Source: JAFKKS01 sp050187875
GTDB lineage: Bacteria; Pseudomonadota; Alphaproteobacteria; Rhizobiales; Xanthobacteraceae
Direction: 5' to 3'
DNA length: 64,000 bases
Assembly: GCA_050187875.1 (NCBI GenBank)
Contig: JBFWXB010000012.1
Location: 37,649 to 101,648, forward strand
Shown here: positions 1-8,855 of the stretch, piece by piece
Numbering within the stretch: position 1 is the stretch's first letter
Layout of the letters: each line of letters begins with the position of its first letter
Program-made: the position numbers and the translations under genes
Notes under the pieces: generated by a model
Databases searched by the model: none
The model's input: only the letters and a program-made list of their open reading frames with translations
What the model was told of the DNA's origin: nothing

Positions 1-1019
1 GTGGCCTTGGCATCGCAACGGTGTTTGCCGCGGCCGGCTTCGCTGCGGTGTCAGGTGCGAGCACCGCGACGGCTGCCGTCTTCAGCCGGATCGCGCTCCC
101 GGAACTGCTCCGATACAAGTATCATCCGAGCCTTGCGGCCGCGGTCGTTGCCGCGGGCGGCACGCTTGCGTCGCTCATTCCGCCGTCGGCGATCATGGTC
201 GTCTACGGCATCATCACCGAAACGTCGATCGGCGGCTTGCTGCTCGCCGGCTTTATTCCGGGCGTGATTTCGGCGTTCCTTTACGCCGCGACCATCCTGG
301 TGCGCTTCTATTTTAATCCCTCGCTCGGCGAGCCGGTTGTGGGCGCCACATGGGCCGATCGCTTGGGAACCCTGCATGAGATTCTGCCGATCGTGCTCGT
401 GATCGGCGTGGTTATCGGCGGCATGTATACCGGCTGGGCCACGCCCACCGAGGTCGGCGCGCTCGGCGCCTTCATCATCTTCGTGATGGCGTTGATGCGC
501 CGCACGCTGACCGGCAAGGCGCTGCTGCACTCGCTGATCGACACGGCGAAGCTCGGCGTGATGATCTTCTCCATCGTGTGGGGCGTGCTGGTCTTTGTCC
601 GCTTTCTTGCGTTCGCGGGCATTTCAGCATCGTTTCAAGGCTGGGTCTTGGCGCTCGGGGTGTCGCCTTATCTGGTCCTGCTCAGCATCATTCTCCTTTA
701 CATTGTCCTCGGCATGTTCATGGACGGCATCGGCATGCTGCTGCTGACCTTGCCGGTGATTTTCCCTTTGATGGTCAAGCTTGGGTTCGATCCGATTTGG
801 TTCGGCATCATCGTCGTCAAGATGGTCGAGGTCGGACTTTTGACACCGCCTGTGGGGCTGAACTGCTATGTCGTTGCCGGCGTGCGGCCAGACATTCCCC
901 TGCAACAGATTTTCCGCGGCGTCTGGCCGTTTGTTGTCGCCGATCTTATCTGCGTGTTGGTCTTCACGCTCTTCCCCGGTATCGTCACATTCCTGCCCGA
1001 TCTCGTGATGGGAAAGTGA
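1..1019 (+). CDS. TRAP transporter large permease (DctM family), 5' truncated by window
   Basis: This is the C-terminal part of the large membrane subunit of a tripartite ATP-independent periplasmic transporter, which carries carboxylate-type solutes across the inner membrane. The reading frame is open from base 3, so the true start lies outside the window. The visible part holds the family hallmarks VSGASTATAA near its start and GGTLASLIPPSAIMVVYG a little later, followed by many hydrophobic helices up to the stop at 1017-1019. The next gene, pxpA, begins 41 bases downstream in the same direction, so the transporter is probably co-transcribed with the 5-oxoprolinase genes and may import 5-oxoproline or a related acid (inference). 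The small permease and binding protein must lie upstream. Confidence 0.9.
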   Translation, partial: GLGIATVFAAAGFAAVSGASTATAAVFSRIALPELLRYKYHPSLAAAVVAAGGTLASLIPPSAIMVVYGIITETSIGGLLLAGFIPGVISAFLYAATILVRFYFNPSLGEPVVGATWADRLGTLHEILPIVLVIGVVIGGMYTGWATPTEVGALGAFIIFVMALMRRTLTGKALLHSLIDTAKLGVMIFSIVWGVLVFVRFLAFAGISASFQGWVLALGVSPYLVLLSIILLYIVLGMFMDGIGMLLLTLPVIFPLMVKLGFDPIWFGIIVVKMVEVGLLTPPVGLNCYVVAGVRPDIPLQQIFRGVWPFVVADLICVLVFTLFPGIVTFLPDLVMGK

Positions 1020-1060
1020 CTTGCGCCAGGCGGCAGACGGCGCAACGGAAAGGTCGGCGC

Positions 1061-1828
1061 ATGAAGACGATAGACATCAATTCCGATCTCGCGGAGGGAT
1101 ACGGGGTCGCCTATACGGCGGGTGACGACGACGCGATGCTCTCGATCGTGACCTCGGCGAACGTTGCGTGCGGCTTTCACGCCGGCGATCCGGAGATCAT
1201 GGCGCGCACGTTCAAGACGGCGAAGGAGCGCGGCGTCGCGATTGGTGCGCATCCCGGCTTTCCCGATCTGTGGGGGTTCGGACGCCGCCGCCTACCTTAC
1301 AGCCTCCCGGAGATCGAACGGATCATCGCTTATCAGCTCGGCGCGGCGCAGGCGTTGGCGACCTATTCCGGCCACCGCATCACCTTCGTGAAGGGGCATG
1401 GCGCGATCGGCAACATGACCGAGGTCGATCGTTCGGTGGCCGATGCTGTCGTGCGCGCCGTCAAGGCCGTCGATCCGTCGCTCATCATGCTGACGATCGC
1501 GCGCAGCAAGCAGGTCGAGGCGGCGGAGGGCGCAGGCCTGCATTTCATCTCCGAGATCTATGCGGATCGCGGTTATGGTCCCGACGGCACGATGATCCCG
1601 CGCGGCCAGCCCGGTGCGCTCATCGCCGACCCGAAAGAAGCCGCCGACCGCGTGGTCGCAATGGCGACGGAAAACGCCGTCATCGCCGTCGACGGCACGC
1701 GCTTGCCGACCGAGGTGCGCTCCGTCTGTGTGCATGGCGATTCGCCGCATGCCGTCGGCACCGCGCGGCTTATACGTCAACGGCTGGAGGCGGCCGGTTT
1801 CACGGTCGCGCCGTTCTCGCCAGTCTGA
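1061..1828 (+). CDS. pxpA: 5-oxoprolinase subunit A (LamB/YcsF family)
   Basis: This 255-residue protein is the LamB/YcsF-family subunit of the bacterial ATP-dependent 5-oxoprolinase PxpABC, which opens cytosolic 5-oxoproline (pyroglutamate) to glutamate. It shows the family blocks NSDLAEGYG (about residues 6-14), CGFHAGDP and AIGAHPGFPD near the N-terminus. The ATG at 1061 gives the expected family length and places the NSDLAEG block right at the start. pxpB follows after 10 bases and pxpC overlaps pxpB, the usual arrangement for this enzyme. The upstream TRAP permease suggests linked uptake and hydrolysis. Confidence 0.93.
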   Translation: MKTIDINSDLAEGYGVAYTAGDDDAMLSIVTSANVACGFHAGDPEIMARTFKTAKERGVAIGAHPGFPDLWGFGRRRLPYSLPEIERIIAYQLGAAQALATYSGHRITFVKGHGAIGNMTEVDRSVADAVVRAVKAVDPSLIMLTIARSKQVEAAEGAGLHFISEIYADRGYGPDGTMIPRGQPGALIADPKEAADRVVAMATENAVIAVDGTRLPTEVRSVCVHGDSPHAVGTARLIRQRLEAAGFTVAPFSPV

Positions 1829-1838
1829 CGGGTCGCTC

Positions 1839-2564
1839 ATGGCCGAGGCCGCTTACCGTTTTCTCGATGCCGGCGAGACGGCGCTAGTCGTCGAGTTCGG
1901 CACGACGGTCGATCCGCAGATCAACGACCGCGTGCTCGCGCTCGACGCCGCGTTTGCGGCGCTCCAGCTCGCGGGCGTGCGCGAGACGGTGCCGACCTAT
2001 CGTTCGCTGATGATCCATTACGACCCGCTGGTCATCAGTCGCGGTGCGCTCATCGATGCGGTCCAAAAAGTCGAAGCGGCGCCGGAGATCGCGTCCAGGC
2101 CGAAGAACCATTGGATGATCCCCTGCTGCTACGCGCCCGAATACGCCGAGGACCTCGCGCGCATCGCCGAGATGACGAAGCTCTCGCAGGAGCGCGTCGT
2201 CGCGCTGCATACGTCCGCGCGATATCGCGTTTACATGTACGGTTTCGCGCCGGGCTTCTGCTATCTCGGCGGCGTGCCGAAGGAACTCATCGTCTCGCGG
2301 CGCGAAACGCCGCGGCCGCCGCACCCGACCAATGTCGTGCTGCTCGGCGGCGGTTTGACGCTGATCACGACGTTCTCGATGCCGACCGGCTGGTGGATCA
2401 TCGGGCGCAGCCCTGAGCGGATGTTTTCGCTCAAGCGTGAGCGCAACTTCCTGGTCGAGGTCGGCGACACGCTGCAGTTCGCGCCGGTTGATGCCGCGAC
2501 CTTCGCGTCGCTCGATGCGCGCGCCGAAGCGGGCGAGGTCGTCTCGCAGAAGGCGGCGGCATGA
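1839..2564 (+). CDS. pxpB: 5-oxoprolinase subunit B (KipI/allophanate hydrolase subunit 1 family)
   Basis: This 241-residue protein belongs to the PxpB/KipI family, the cyclophilin-like subunit that works with PxpC in 5-oxoproline hydrolysis. The characteristic GFAPGFCYLGG block and the following RRETPRPP segment are visible in the middle of the protein, and the C-terminus carries the DTLQFAPVD stretch seen in the family. The ATG at 1839 is 10 bases after the pxpA stop. A longer in-frame extension overlapping pxpA exists but has no family resemblance. Its last four bases overlap the pxpC start (ATGA), indicating translational coupling. Confidence 0.92.
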   Translation: MAEAAYRFLDAGETALVVEFGTTVDPQINDRVLALDAAFAALQLAGVRETVPTYRSLMIHYDPLVISRGALIDAVQKVEAAPEIASRPKNHWMIPCCYAPEYAEDLARIAEMTKLSQERVVALHTSARYRVYMYGFAPGFCYLGGVPKELIVSRRETPRPPHPTNVVLLGGGLTLITTFSMPTGWWIIGRSPERMFSLKRERNFLVEVGDTLQFAPVDAATFASLDARAEAGEVVSQKAAA

Positions 2565-3574
2565 GCGCGACGCTGCGCATTCTCGCGGCCGGGCCCGGCG
2601 TCACGATCCAGGATCGCGGACGCAACGGCTATCTGCGCTTCGGGGCTTCGGAGGCCGGTGCGATGGATCGACTGGCCTACCGCATCGCCAATCGCGCGGT
2701 CGGTTCACCGATGGATTCGCCGGCGCTCGAGGTCTCGAACGGTGGCGTCGAGGTGAGCGTCGAGGGTGCGCCGGTGTCGATCGGCGTCGCGGGAGGCGCC
2801 TTCAACGTCGCGCTCGACGGACGTCCGATGCCAACGGCCTGCGTCGTGCCGCTGGAGCCCGGGATGCGACTTTCCGTTCGCGCGGGCTCCGCGGGGTCGT
2901 GGTGTTATCTCGCGCCCGCCGCCCGCATCGATGTCGCGCCGATGCTCGGCTCGATCGCCACGCATACGCGCACCGCCCTCGGCGGCCTCGGTGGCCGTCC
3001 GCTGGCGACCGGGGATGCCTTGCCGCTTTTCGAGCCGCACATAATTCTCGGCGGGGCGGCGGAGATCGTCGCGCCGTCCGCCCATCGTGACGGCGGCCCC
3101 ATTCGCGTGATCCTCGGTCCGCAGGATGATTTCTTCGCGCCCGATCAGATCGACGCGTTCCTGCGCGGCCCGTGGACGGTCTCGGCCCGCAGCGACCGCA
3201 TGGCCTACATGCTGGACGGGCCGAAGCTCACCCACGCCAAGGGCTTCAACATCGTCTCCGACGGCATCGCCATGGGCGCGATCCAGGTGCCGGGCGCCGG
3301 GCAGCCCGTGGTGCTGATGGCGGACCGGCAGCCGACCGGCGGCTATCCGAAGATCGCGAATGTCATCGGCGTCGATCTCGGGCGGCTTGCGCAGATGCGT
3401 CCTGGCGACATGCTTCAGTTCACCGCGGTGACGGTCGAGGAGGCAGTCGCCGCACGGCGGCAGGAAGCGCGGCTTGTTGCCGAACCCGTCACGCTCGCGC
3501 CGCTTGTCCGCACCGATCTCTCGTCCGAATTTCTGCTTGGCCTCAATCTCGTCGATGGCGTGACGGCGGCCTAA
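2561..3574 (+). CDS. pxpC: 5-oxoprolinase subunit C (biotin-dependent carboxyltransferase-like family)
   Basis: This 337-residue protein is the PxpC/KipA-type subunit (historically annotated urea amidolyase-related or biotin-dependent carboxylase). It completes the PxpABC 5-oxoprolinase. Family hallmarks are GVTIQDRGR near the N-terminus, GPQDDFF near the middle, SDRMAYMLDG, and the ADRQPTGGYPKIANV block. The start overlaps the pxpB stop by four bases. The gene ends about 30 bases before a palindromic repeat that separates it from the convergent glucan exporter. Confidence 0.93.
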   Translation: MSATLRILAAGPGVTIQDRGRNGYLRFGASEAGAMDRLAYRIANRAVGSPMDSPALEVSNGGVEVSVEGAPVSIGVAGGAFNVALDGRPMPTACVVPLEPGMRLSVRAGSAGSWCYLAPAARIDVAPMLGSIATHTRTALGGLGGRPLATGDALPLFEPHIILGGAAEIVAPSAHRDGGPIRVILGPQDDFFAPDQIDAFLRGPWTVSARSDRMAYMLDGPKLTHAKGFNIVSDGIAMGAIQVPGAGQPVVLMADRQPTGGYPKIANVIGVDLGRLAQMRPGDMLQFTAVTVEEAVAARRQEARLVAEPVTLAPLVRTDLSSEFLLGLNLVDGVTAA

Positions 3575-3604
3575 ACGACGCCTGAGCGCTTCAGTAAGGC
3601 TGTC

Positions 3605-3692
3605 ATGCCCGCGCAGGCGGGCATCCAGTACGCCTCGGCCAACCTTTGATCCGAAACGCTGCGGCGTACTGGGTCCCCGCCTTCGCGGGGAC
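3605..3692. repeat. Composite palindromic (REP/BIME-like) element between convergent genes
   Basis: Three nested inverted repeats are visible: ATGCCCGC/GCGGGCAT (3605-3612 and 3617-3624), CCAGTACGCC/GGCGTACTGG (3625-3634 and 3663-3672), and GTCCCCGC/GCGGGGAC (3673-3680 and 3685-3692). The GTCCCCGC hairpin core recurs at 14894-14913. The arrangement resembles the dispersed extragenic palindromes common in Rhizobiales genomes (recalled, not searched). It lies between the ends of pxpC and the convergent exporter gene and could also act as a bidirectional terminator. Confidence 0.75.
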
Positions 3693-3705
3693 GACAATCT
3701 GGAGA

Positions 3706-5571
3706 TCAATAATCTTGCGGGACCGCTTCGCTCGCGGGCGTTACGGCCGGCGCCAGGAACTGCGCGCGCGCGAGCTCCGCGAAACGGCCGCCTTTTTCTA
3801 TCAATTCGTCGAAGGTGCCCGTCTCGATGATGCGGCCGTGATCGAACATCAGTACGCGGTCGGCGTTGCGGATCGTTGCCAGACGATGCGCGATGACGAA
3901 GGTGGTGCGACCCTTCACCACCTCGTTGAGCGCGGCCTGGACCTTCGCCTCGGTCGCCGCGTCCATGGCGCTCGTCGCCTCGTCGAGGATGAGGATTGGC
4001 GGATTTTTGAGGAGCGCCCGCGCGATCGAGAGGCGCTGGCGCTCACCGCCGGAGAGGGAGCGGCCGCGCTCGCCGACATTGGCCTCGAAACCGCCAGGTG
4101 TTTGCTCGATGAAGTCGAGCGCCTGCCCGCGCCGCGCGGCGCCGCGCATTTCGGCGTCCGTCGCCTTCGGCTTTCCGACGCGGAGATTGTCGGCGATCGA
4201 GCGGTTGAAGAGGAGCGACTCCTGGAACACGACGCCGATATTCCCGCGTAGCGCCGATAGCTTGATGTCGCGGATGTCGCGGCCGTCGATGCGAATCGCG
4301 CCCACTTGCGGATCAAAGGCGCGATGGAGCAGGCCAAGGGCCGTCGACTTTCCCGCGCCGGTCGGTCCGACAAGCGCGATCGTCTCGCCGGGCTCGACCG
4401 TGAAGGTGAGATGCTCGGCGGCGGGTCGCTTGCCGTCATAGCTGAAGCCGACATCGTCGAACTCGACCCGCCCGACCATGCGTCCGGGGTCGACGGCGCC
4501 GGGCCGGTCGGCGACCGCGGGCGTCGTATCGAGCACCTTGAAGAAGTCGCGCAGCCGCGGCGCCTCCAATAGGATGCGATGGGTGAATCCGACGGCCTGC
4601 TCGAGGCGGTGGATCACCATGGTGGCGAAATTCATGAAGGCGACGATTTCGCCGATGGTGGCGAGGCCGCGCAGATGCAGCCAGGTGCCGAAGGCGATGA
4701 TGGCAAGGATCGTGAAGGTTGTCGCGGCGCGCGAGAGCATCGCCGCGATCGCCCACCAGGAGAGGACGGGAATTTGCGCCGCGAGGAGCTGCTCGACCAG
4801 GCGCTTGAGGTCGGACACTTCCGTGTCGACGCGCGTGAAGCTCTGCACCAGCGCGATGTTGCCGAGCGTGTCGGAGGCGCGTTCGGCAACGTCCGAGTAG
4901 CGGCTCTCGACCGAGCTTTGCAGCTTCTCCGTCTTCGCGACCGTGATCGCGGTGAGGATTGCGAACACGACACAGAGCGCGATGAGCAGGATCGCGAGCC
5001 GCCAATTCAGATAGAGCGAGAGCGGCAGCAGGACGATGAGCGAGAGATAGGTCGACAGATGGTCGCGGAAGAATGCGACCCACAAGCCCCAGAGCGAGTC
5101 GGTCCCCTGCAGCATGATCTTCATCAGGCGGCCGGAATGCGTCGTCCCGTGATAGGCGAGGGGAAGCTGGATCACGTGCTCGAAGAAATTCGTCACCATT
5201 GCCTGGCGTTGCCGGTGCGCGAGGCTGTCGGCATGCAGCGCGACGAGGGTCCCGAACACGATGGTGAGCAGGCCGAAAACGATCCAGGCCGCGATCAGCC
5301 CGGTGAGGCGGACCCAGATCTGCGAGTCCGAGGCGCCTTGCGTGCCGGTGAGCGTGTCGATGACGCGGCCGAACAAGATCGGCTCGGCGAACTGCGCGCC
5401 GACGACAAGGAGATTGCCAGCGACCAAAAGCCAGGCGAGCCGCCTCTCCGGCGCCAGCAGGCCGAGGACGCGGCGATAAAGCGCGAGCAGCGAGCGCAGG
5501 CTGTTGCGCGGCTGCCGGCCCTCCGGCTCAATGGCGTCTATCGAGGTCATCGCGGCCCTTGCGCTCGCCAT
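3706..5571 (-). CDS. Cyclic beta-1,2-glucan ABC exporter (ChvA/NdvA type), fused permease-ATPase
   Basis: This 621-residue half-transporter has a six-helix exporter domain (about residues 40-335) followed by an ABC ATPase with Walker A GPTGAGKST (402-410), the LSGGERQR signature, Walker B ILILDEATSAMD and a switch His in FVIAHRLATI. The N-terminal LYRRVLGLLAPERR and FAEPILFGRVID blocks match the ChvA/NdvA family, which exports cyclic beta-1,2-glucan to the periplasm in rhizobia and Brucella. A second ATG eight codons downstream (5550) is also possible as the start. It is transcribed away from the ThDP enzyme gene and convergent with pxpC. A generic lipid/drug exporter is the alternative, but the N-terminal match favours the glucan exporter. 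Confidence 0.8.
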   Translation of the reverse strand: MASARAAMTSIDAIEPEGRQPRNSLRSLLALYRRVLGLLAPERRLAWLLVAGNLLVVGAQFAEPILFGRVIDTLTGTQGASDSQIWVRLTGLIAAWIVFGLLTIVFGTLVALHADSLAHRQRQAMVTNFFEHVIQLPLAYHGTTHSGRLMKIMLQGTDSLWGLWVAFFRDHLSTYLSLIVLLPLSLYLNWRLAILLIALCVVFAILTAITVAKTEKLQSSVESRYSDVAERASDTLGNIALVQSFTRVDTEVSDLKRLVEQLLAAQIPVLSWWAIAAMLSRAATTFTILAIIAFGTWLHLRGLATIGEIVAFMNFATMVIHRLEQAVGFTHRILLEAPRLRDFFKVLDTTPAVADRPGAVDPGRMVGRVEFDDVGFSYDGKRPAAEHLTFTVEPGETIALVGPTGAGKSTALGLLHRAFDPQVGAIRIDGRDIRDIKLSALRGNIGVVFQESLLFNRSIADNLRVGKPKATDAEMRGAARRGQALDFIEQTPGGFEANVGERGRSLSGGERQRLSIARALLKNPPILILDEATSAMDAATEAKVQAALNEVVKGRTTFVIAHRLATIRNADRVLMFDHGRIIETGTFDELIEKGGRFAELARAQFLAPAVTPASEAVPQDY

Positions 5572-5741
5572 CCCACGGGCGCAGGCACGGCGTCAAGGCT
5601 GCATGTCTGCCACGTCCATGCCGTGCGTCCCGTTCCATTGACACCGTTCGGGCGAGAGGCAAACGTATTCGTCTTCCGAAGGTGCGGCCTGCGCTCGACA
5701 TCCATCGCGCCGGCAATTTTCATGAAATGCGGGAGGGCTTC

Positions 5742-7418
5742 TTGGCGTCGATGTCTGGCAAACGCGCGTTCCTGGAACTCTTGAAGCAGGAAGGCGTGGA
5801 CGTTCTTTTCGGCAATCCGGGAACGACCGAACTCCCGCTGATGGACGCGCTCGCCGTCTATGGCGACCTGCGTTACGTGCTGGCGCTGCAGGAAGCGGCG
5901 GTCATGGCGATGGCTGACGGCTATGCCCAGGCGTCCGGCAAGTGCGCCGTCGTCAACCTCCACGTCGCACCGGGGCTTGGGAATGCGATGGGCATGCTCT
6001 ACGACGCCAAGAAGGCGGCGTCGCCGATCCTGATCACGGCGGGCCAGCACGAGCAGACCTTCAACGTGACCGAGCCGATCCTTTGGGACGACTTGCCGAC
6101 GATCGCGCGGCCGCTCGTCAAATGGTCGAGCGAAGTGCATCGCCTGGCTGATCTCCCGCGCATGGTGCATCGCGCGATCAAGACCGCGCTGGCGCCGCCG
6201 ACCGGGCCGGTGTTCCTCTCGCTTCCGGGCGACATTCTCAACGCGGAGGCGGATGTCGACCTCCTCGCGCCATCGCGGGTCGCGCCGCGGCTGCGTGGCG
6301 ATCGCGAGGCGATCGAGCAAGCCGCTGCTCTGCTCGCCGCGGCCGAGCGGCCGATGATCATGGCTGGCGACAGCGCCGCCCAATCGCACGCGCATGCCGA
6401 ACTGGTTATGCTCGCTGAGCTTCTTGGCGCGCCGGTTTATTGTGAGTTCGTCTCGAACACGGCATCGTTCCCGACCAGCCATCCGCTGTTCCGCGGCGCC
6501 GTCACCCGCCTGGTGCCCAATCTGCGGCAGCTTCTGGAGCAGCACGACGTCTTGCTCTCCGTCGGCGCTGACCTGTTCACGCTGTCGCTGCCCTCACCGA
6601 TGGAGCCGATCCCCGAGGGGCTTTCGATCATCCACCTCGACAGTGACCCGTGGGAGCTTGGCAAGAACTACCCGACGGCCGCGGCGATCCTTGCCGATCC
6701 GAAGGCGAGCTTGCCGGAGATCACCGCGCTGACGCAGGAGCGCATGTCGAGCGGCGCGCGGGCGAAGGCGCGCGAGCGCTTCGAAGCGACGAAGCAAGCC
6801 GCAGCCAGGGAGCGCGACGCACTCACCGCGAAGGCCAGGCAACTGGCGGACGTGACGCCGATCCAGCCGTTGCCGCTTCTCCACGCGATCGGCCAGACGC
6901 TGCCGCGCGACGCTGTCGTGATCGAGGAAATCCTCTCCTCATCGCCAGGCATCCGGCAGATGATCACAAGCGATGATCCGCAGAGCTATTTCGGCCTGCG
7001 CGGCGGTGGCATTGGCTGGGGGCTGCCCGCGGCAATCGGCATCAAAATCGCGCTGCCGAACCGCCCCGTTGTCGCGCTCGTCGGTGACGGGAGCGCGATG
7101 TACACGATCCAGGCGCTCTGGACCGCGGCGCACCAGAAGCTCGACATCGTCTTCGTCATCTTCAACAACTCGTCCTATCGTATCCTCAAGCAGCGCGTTC
7201 ACGCGATGCGCGGCCATGCTGCGCAGCAGGACCTTTATGTCGGCATGGAACTCAACGATCCGGCGGTCGATTTCGTTTCGCTGGCGAAGTCGCTTGGCGT
7301 TGCGGCGCAGCGCGCGACCACGATCGCGGAGGCGATGGACCTCCTGAAGACGGCAATCGGCAGCGGCGGCGCGCATTTGATCGACGTCACGCTCGATCGC
7401 GCTTTCAAGCCCGTCTGA
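5742..7418 (+). CDS. Thiamine diphosphate-dependent enzyme (benzoylformate decarboxylase/acetolactate synthase-like)
   Basis: This roughly 558-residue ThDP enzyme begins with the typical GNPGTTELPLMDAL stretch and carries the proton-relay Glu in LQEAAVMAMADGYA. The C-terminal ThDP motif runs from GDGSAMY to FNNSSY. The overall pattern is closest to benzoylformate decarboxylase and related 2-oxoacid decarboxylases rather than biosynthetic acetolactate synthase. The start is uncertain: a GGAGG at 5732-5736 lies 5 bases before an in-frame TTG (5742) and 14 bases before an ATG (5751); a further ATG occurs at 5727. The CoA-transferase gene follows after 14 bases, so the two are probably one operon. 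The substrate is not evident. Confidence 0.8.
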   Translation: MASMSGKRAFLELLKQEGVDVLFGNPGTTELPLMDALAVYGDLRYVLALQEAAVMAMADGYAQASGKCAVVNLHVAPGLGNAMGMLYDAKKAASPILITAGQHEQTFNVTEPILWDDLPTIARPLVKWSSEVHRLADLPRMVHRAIKTALAPPTGPVFLSLPGDILNAEADVDLLAPSRVAPRLRGDREAIEQAAALLAAAERPMIMAGDSAAQSHAHAELVMLAELLGAPVYCEFVSNTASFPTSHPLFRGAVTRLVPNLRQLLEQHDVLLSVGADLFTLSLPSPMEPIPEGLSIIHLDSDPWELGKNYPTAAAILADPKASLPEITALTQERMSSGARAKARERFEATKQAAARERDALTAKARQLADVTPIQPLPLLHAIGQTLPRDAVVIEEILSSSPGIRQMITSDDPQSYFGLRGGGIGWGLPAAIGIKIALPNRPVVALVGDGSAMYTIQALWTAAHQKLDIVFVIFNNSSYRILKQRVHAMRGHAAQQDLYVGMELNDPAVDFVSLAKSLGVAAQRATTIAEAMDLLKTAIGSGGAHLIDVTLDRAFKPV

Positions 7419-7432
7419 GAGCGCGAGGAAAA

Positions 7433-8704
7433 ATGGCACAGCCATTGAACGACAAGAACGCAGCGACGCTGCCGCTCGAGGGATTGCGGATCATTGATCT
7501 AACGACGGTGATCATGGGACCTTACGCGACACAGACGCTTGCGGACCATGGCGCCGACGTCATCAAGGTCGAGCCGCCGGATGGCGACGTGATGCGCAAC
7601 GGCGTGCCGATGCGCAACCCGCGCATGGGTGCGCTCTCGCTCCTGCTCAATCGCAACAAACGAAGCGTCGTCCTCGACCTCAAGAAGGAAGCCGGGCGCC
7701 TCGCGCTGCTGCGCTTATGCGTGCGCGCCGATGTGCTGATCAGCAATGTCCGGCCGGCGGCGATGCGTCGCCTGCGGCTTGGCGACGACGACGTGCGTGC
7801 CGTCAATCCGAAGATCATCAATGTGTCGCTGGTCGGCTATGGGCAGTCGGGGCCTTATGCGGCGCGGCCCGCTTACGACGATCTCATTCAGGGTATCTCT
7901 GGCGTCGGCTCGCTCTTCGAGCGCTCCGGCAGCGACGAGCCGCGCTATGTGCCGTTTGCGATCAGTGATCGCATCGTCGCGCTTGCGGCAGCGCATGCGG
8001 TTCTCGCCGCGGTCATCCAGCGCGATCGCACGGGACAGGGCGTCTCGGTCGAAGTCCCAATGTTCGAGACGATGGCGCAGTTCGTCCTCGGCGACCACTT
8101 CGCCGGTCGCGTCTTCGAGCCCGACCTCGGACCGACCGGCTATAACCGCTATCTCACTGCGAACCGCAAGCCGTACCGCACGAGCGACGGCTATATCTGC
8201 GTGCTGATCTACATGGAAAAGCACTGGCGCGGCTTCATGGAGTCGCTCGGCCGGCTCGACCAGATGCTGTCCAATCCGCGCATGGCAACGCATGCGGCGC
8301 GCGCGAAGCATTATCACGAAGCCTATGGCATGATCGCCGACATCCTGCTGACGCGAACGACTGCGGAGTGGCTTGAACTTTTCGAGCGCCTCGATATTCC
8401 CTGCGTTCCGCTCAACAGCCTCGACGACGTGATCGACGACGCGCATCTCGATGCTGTCGGCTTCTTCGAAACGCGCAAGCATCCGACCGAAGGGACGGTG
8501 CGCTACACTGGCGTCGCCAACCGATGGAATGGCGAGCGCATCGCCATCCGCCGCGATGCGCCGCAGGTTGGCGAGCACAGCGCGGAGATTTTGCGGGAGG
8601 CGGGCTTTTCCGCCGACGAGATCGCGAGGATGGCGGCGGAGGGCGTGACGGCGGAACCAGCCGCGCGGTCATCAGCGGAGAAACGCAAGAGCGGCGTTCG
8701 CTAG
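7433..8704 (+). CDS. CaiB/BaiF family (class III) CoA-transferase
   Basis: This 423-residue protein is a class III CoA-transferase that moves CoA between carboxylic acids in the cytosol. Visible features are the N-terminal LEGLRIIDLT and GPYATQTLADHGADVIKVEPP blocks, LNRNKRSVVLDLK, and AYDDLIQGISG, whose Asp pair contains the position of the family's nucleophile. The ATG at 7433 has a GAGGAAA-like ribosome site just upstream. Pairing with an upstream ThDP decarboxylase recalls oxalate catabolism (Frc/Oxc), but the ThDP partner does not look like oxalyl-CoA decarboxylase, so the substrate remains unknown. Confidence 0.88.
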   Translation: MAQPLNDKNAATLPLEGLRIIDLTTVIMGPYATQTLADHGADVIKVEPPDGDVMRNGVPMRNPRMGALSLLLNRNKRSVVLDLKKEAGRLALLRLCVRADVLISNVRPAAMRRLRLGDDDVRAVNPKIINVSLVGYGQSGPYAARPAYDDLIQGISGVGSLFERSGSDEPRYVPFAISDRIVALAAAHAVLAAVIQRDRTGQGVSVEVPMFETMAQFVLGDHFAGRVFEPDLGPTGYNRYLTANRKPYRTSDGYICVLIYMEKHWRGFMESLGRLDQMLSNPRMATHAARAKHYHEAYGMIADILLTRTTAEWLELFERLDIPCVPLNSLDDVIDDAHLDAVGFFETRKHPTEGTVRYTGVANRWNGERIAIRRDAPQVGEHSAEILREAGFSADEIARMAAEGVTAEPAARSSAEKRKSGVR

Positions 8705-8735
8705 AGTGCGGAGTGAGGGAGCGCCGGCGTTCTTC

Positions 8736-8846
8736 TTCCTCCCCCTGGGAGGGGGGCGCGGGGTGGGGGTCATTTTTTTATTTGTCGCCCACGATCCCCA
8801 CCCCGGATCGCTTCGCGATCCGACCTCTCTTTTCAAGGGGAGGTGA
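8736..8846. repeat. Palindromic intergenic repeat with internal hairpins
   Basis: The gap between the CoA-transferase and the convergent Lrp gene holds a C-rich/G-rich inverted arrangement (CCTCCCCCTGGGAGGGGGG) and a separate perfect hairpin, GGATCGC/GCGATCC (8805-8811 and 8815-8821), followed by a pyrimidine-rich stretch and AAGGGGAGGTGAAG. The pattern resembles dispersed palindromic elements of Rhizobiales. It may serve as a transcription barrier between the convergent genes. Confidence 0.6.
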
Positions 8847-8855
8847 AGAGACACA

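Noticed and set aside
4579..5784. A 401-codon plus-strand open frame opposite the glucan exporter
   Set aside because: Antisense shadow with highly charged, repetitive composition; the minus-strand exporter is clearly the real gene.
5742..8704. Oxalate catabolism (oxc-frc) for the ThDP enzyme and CoA-transferase
   Set aside because: The ThDP protein's N-terminal and central motifs look like benzoylformate decarboxylase rather than oxalyl-CoA decarboxylase.
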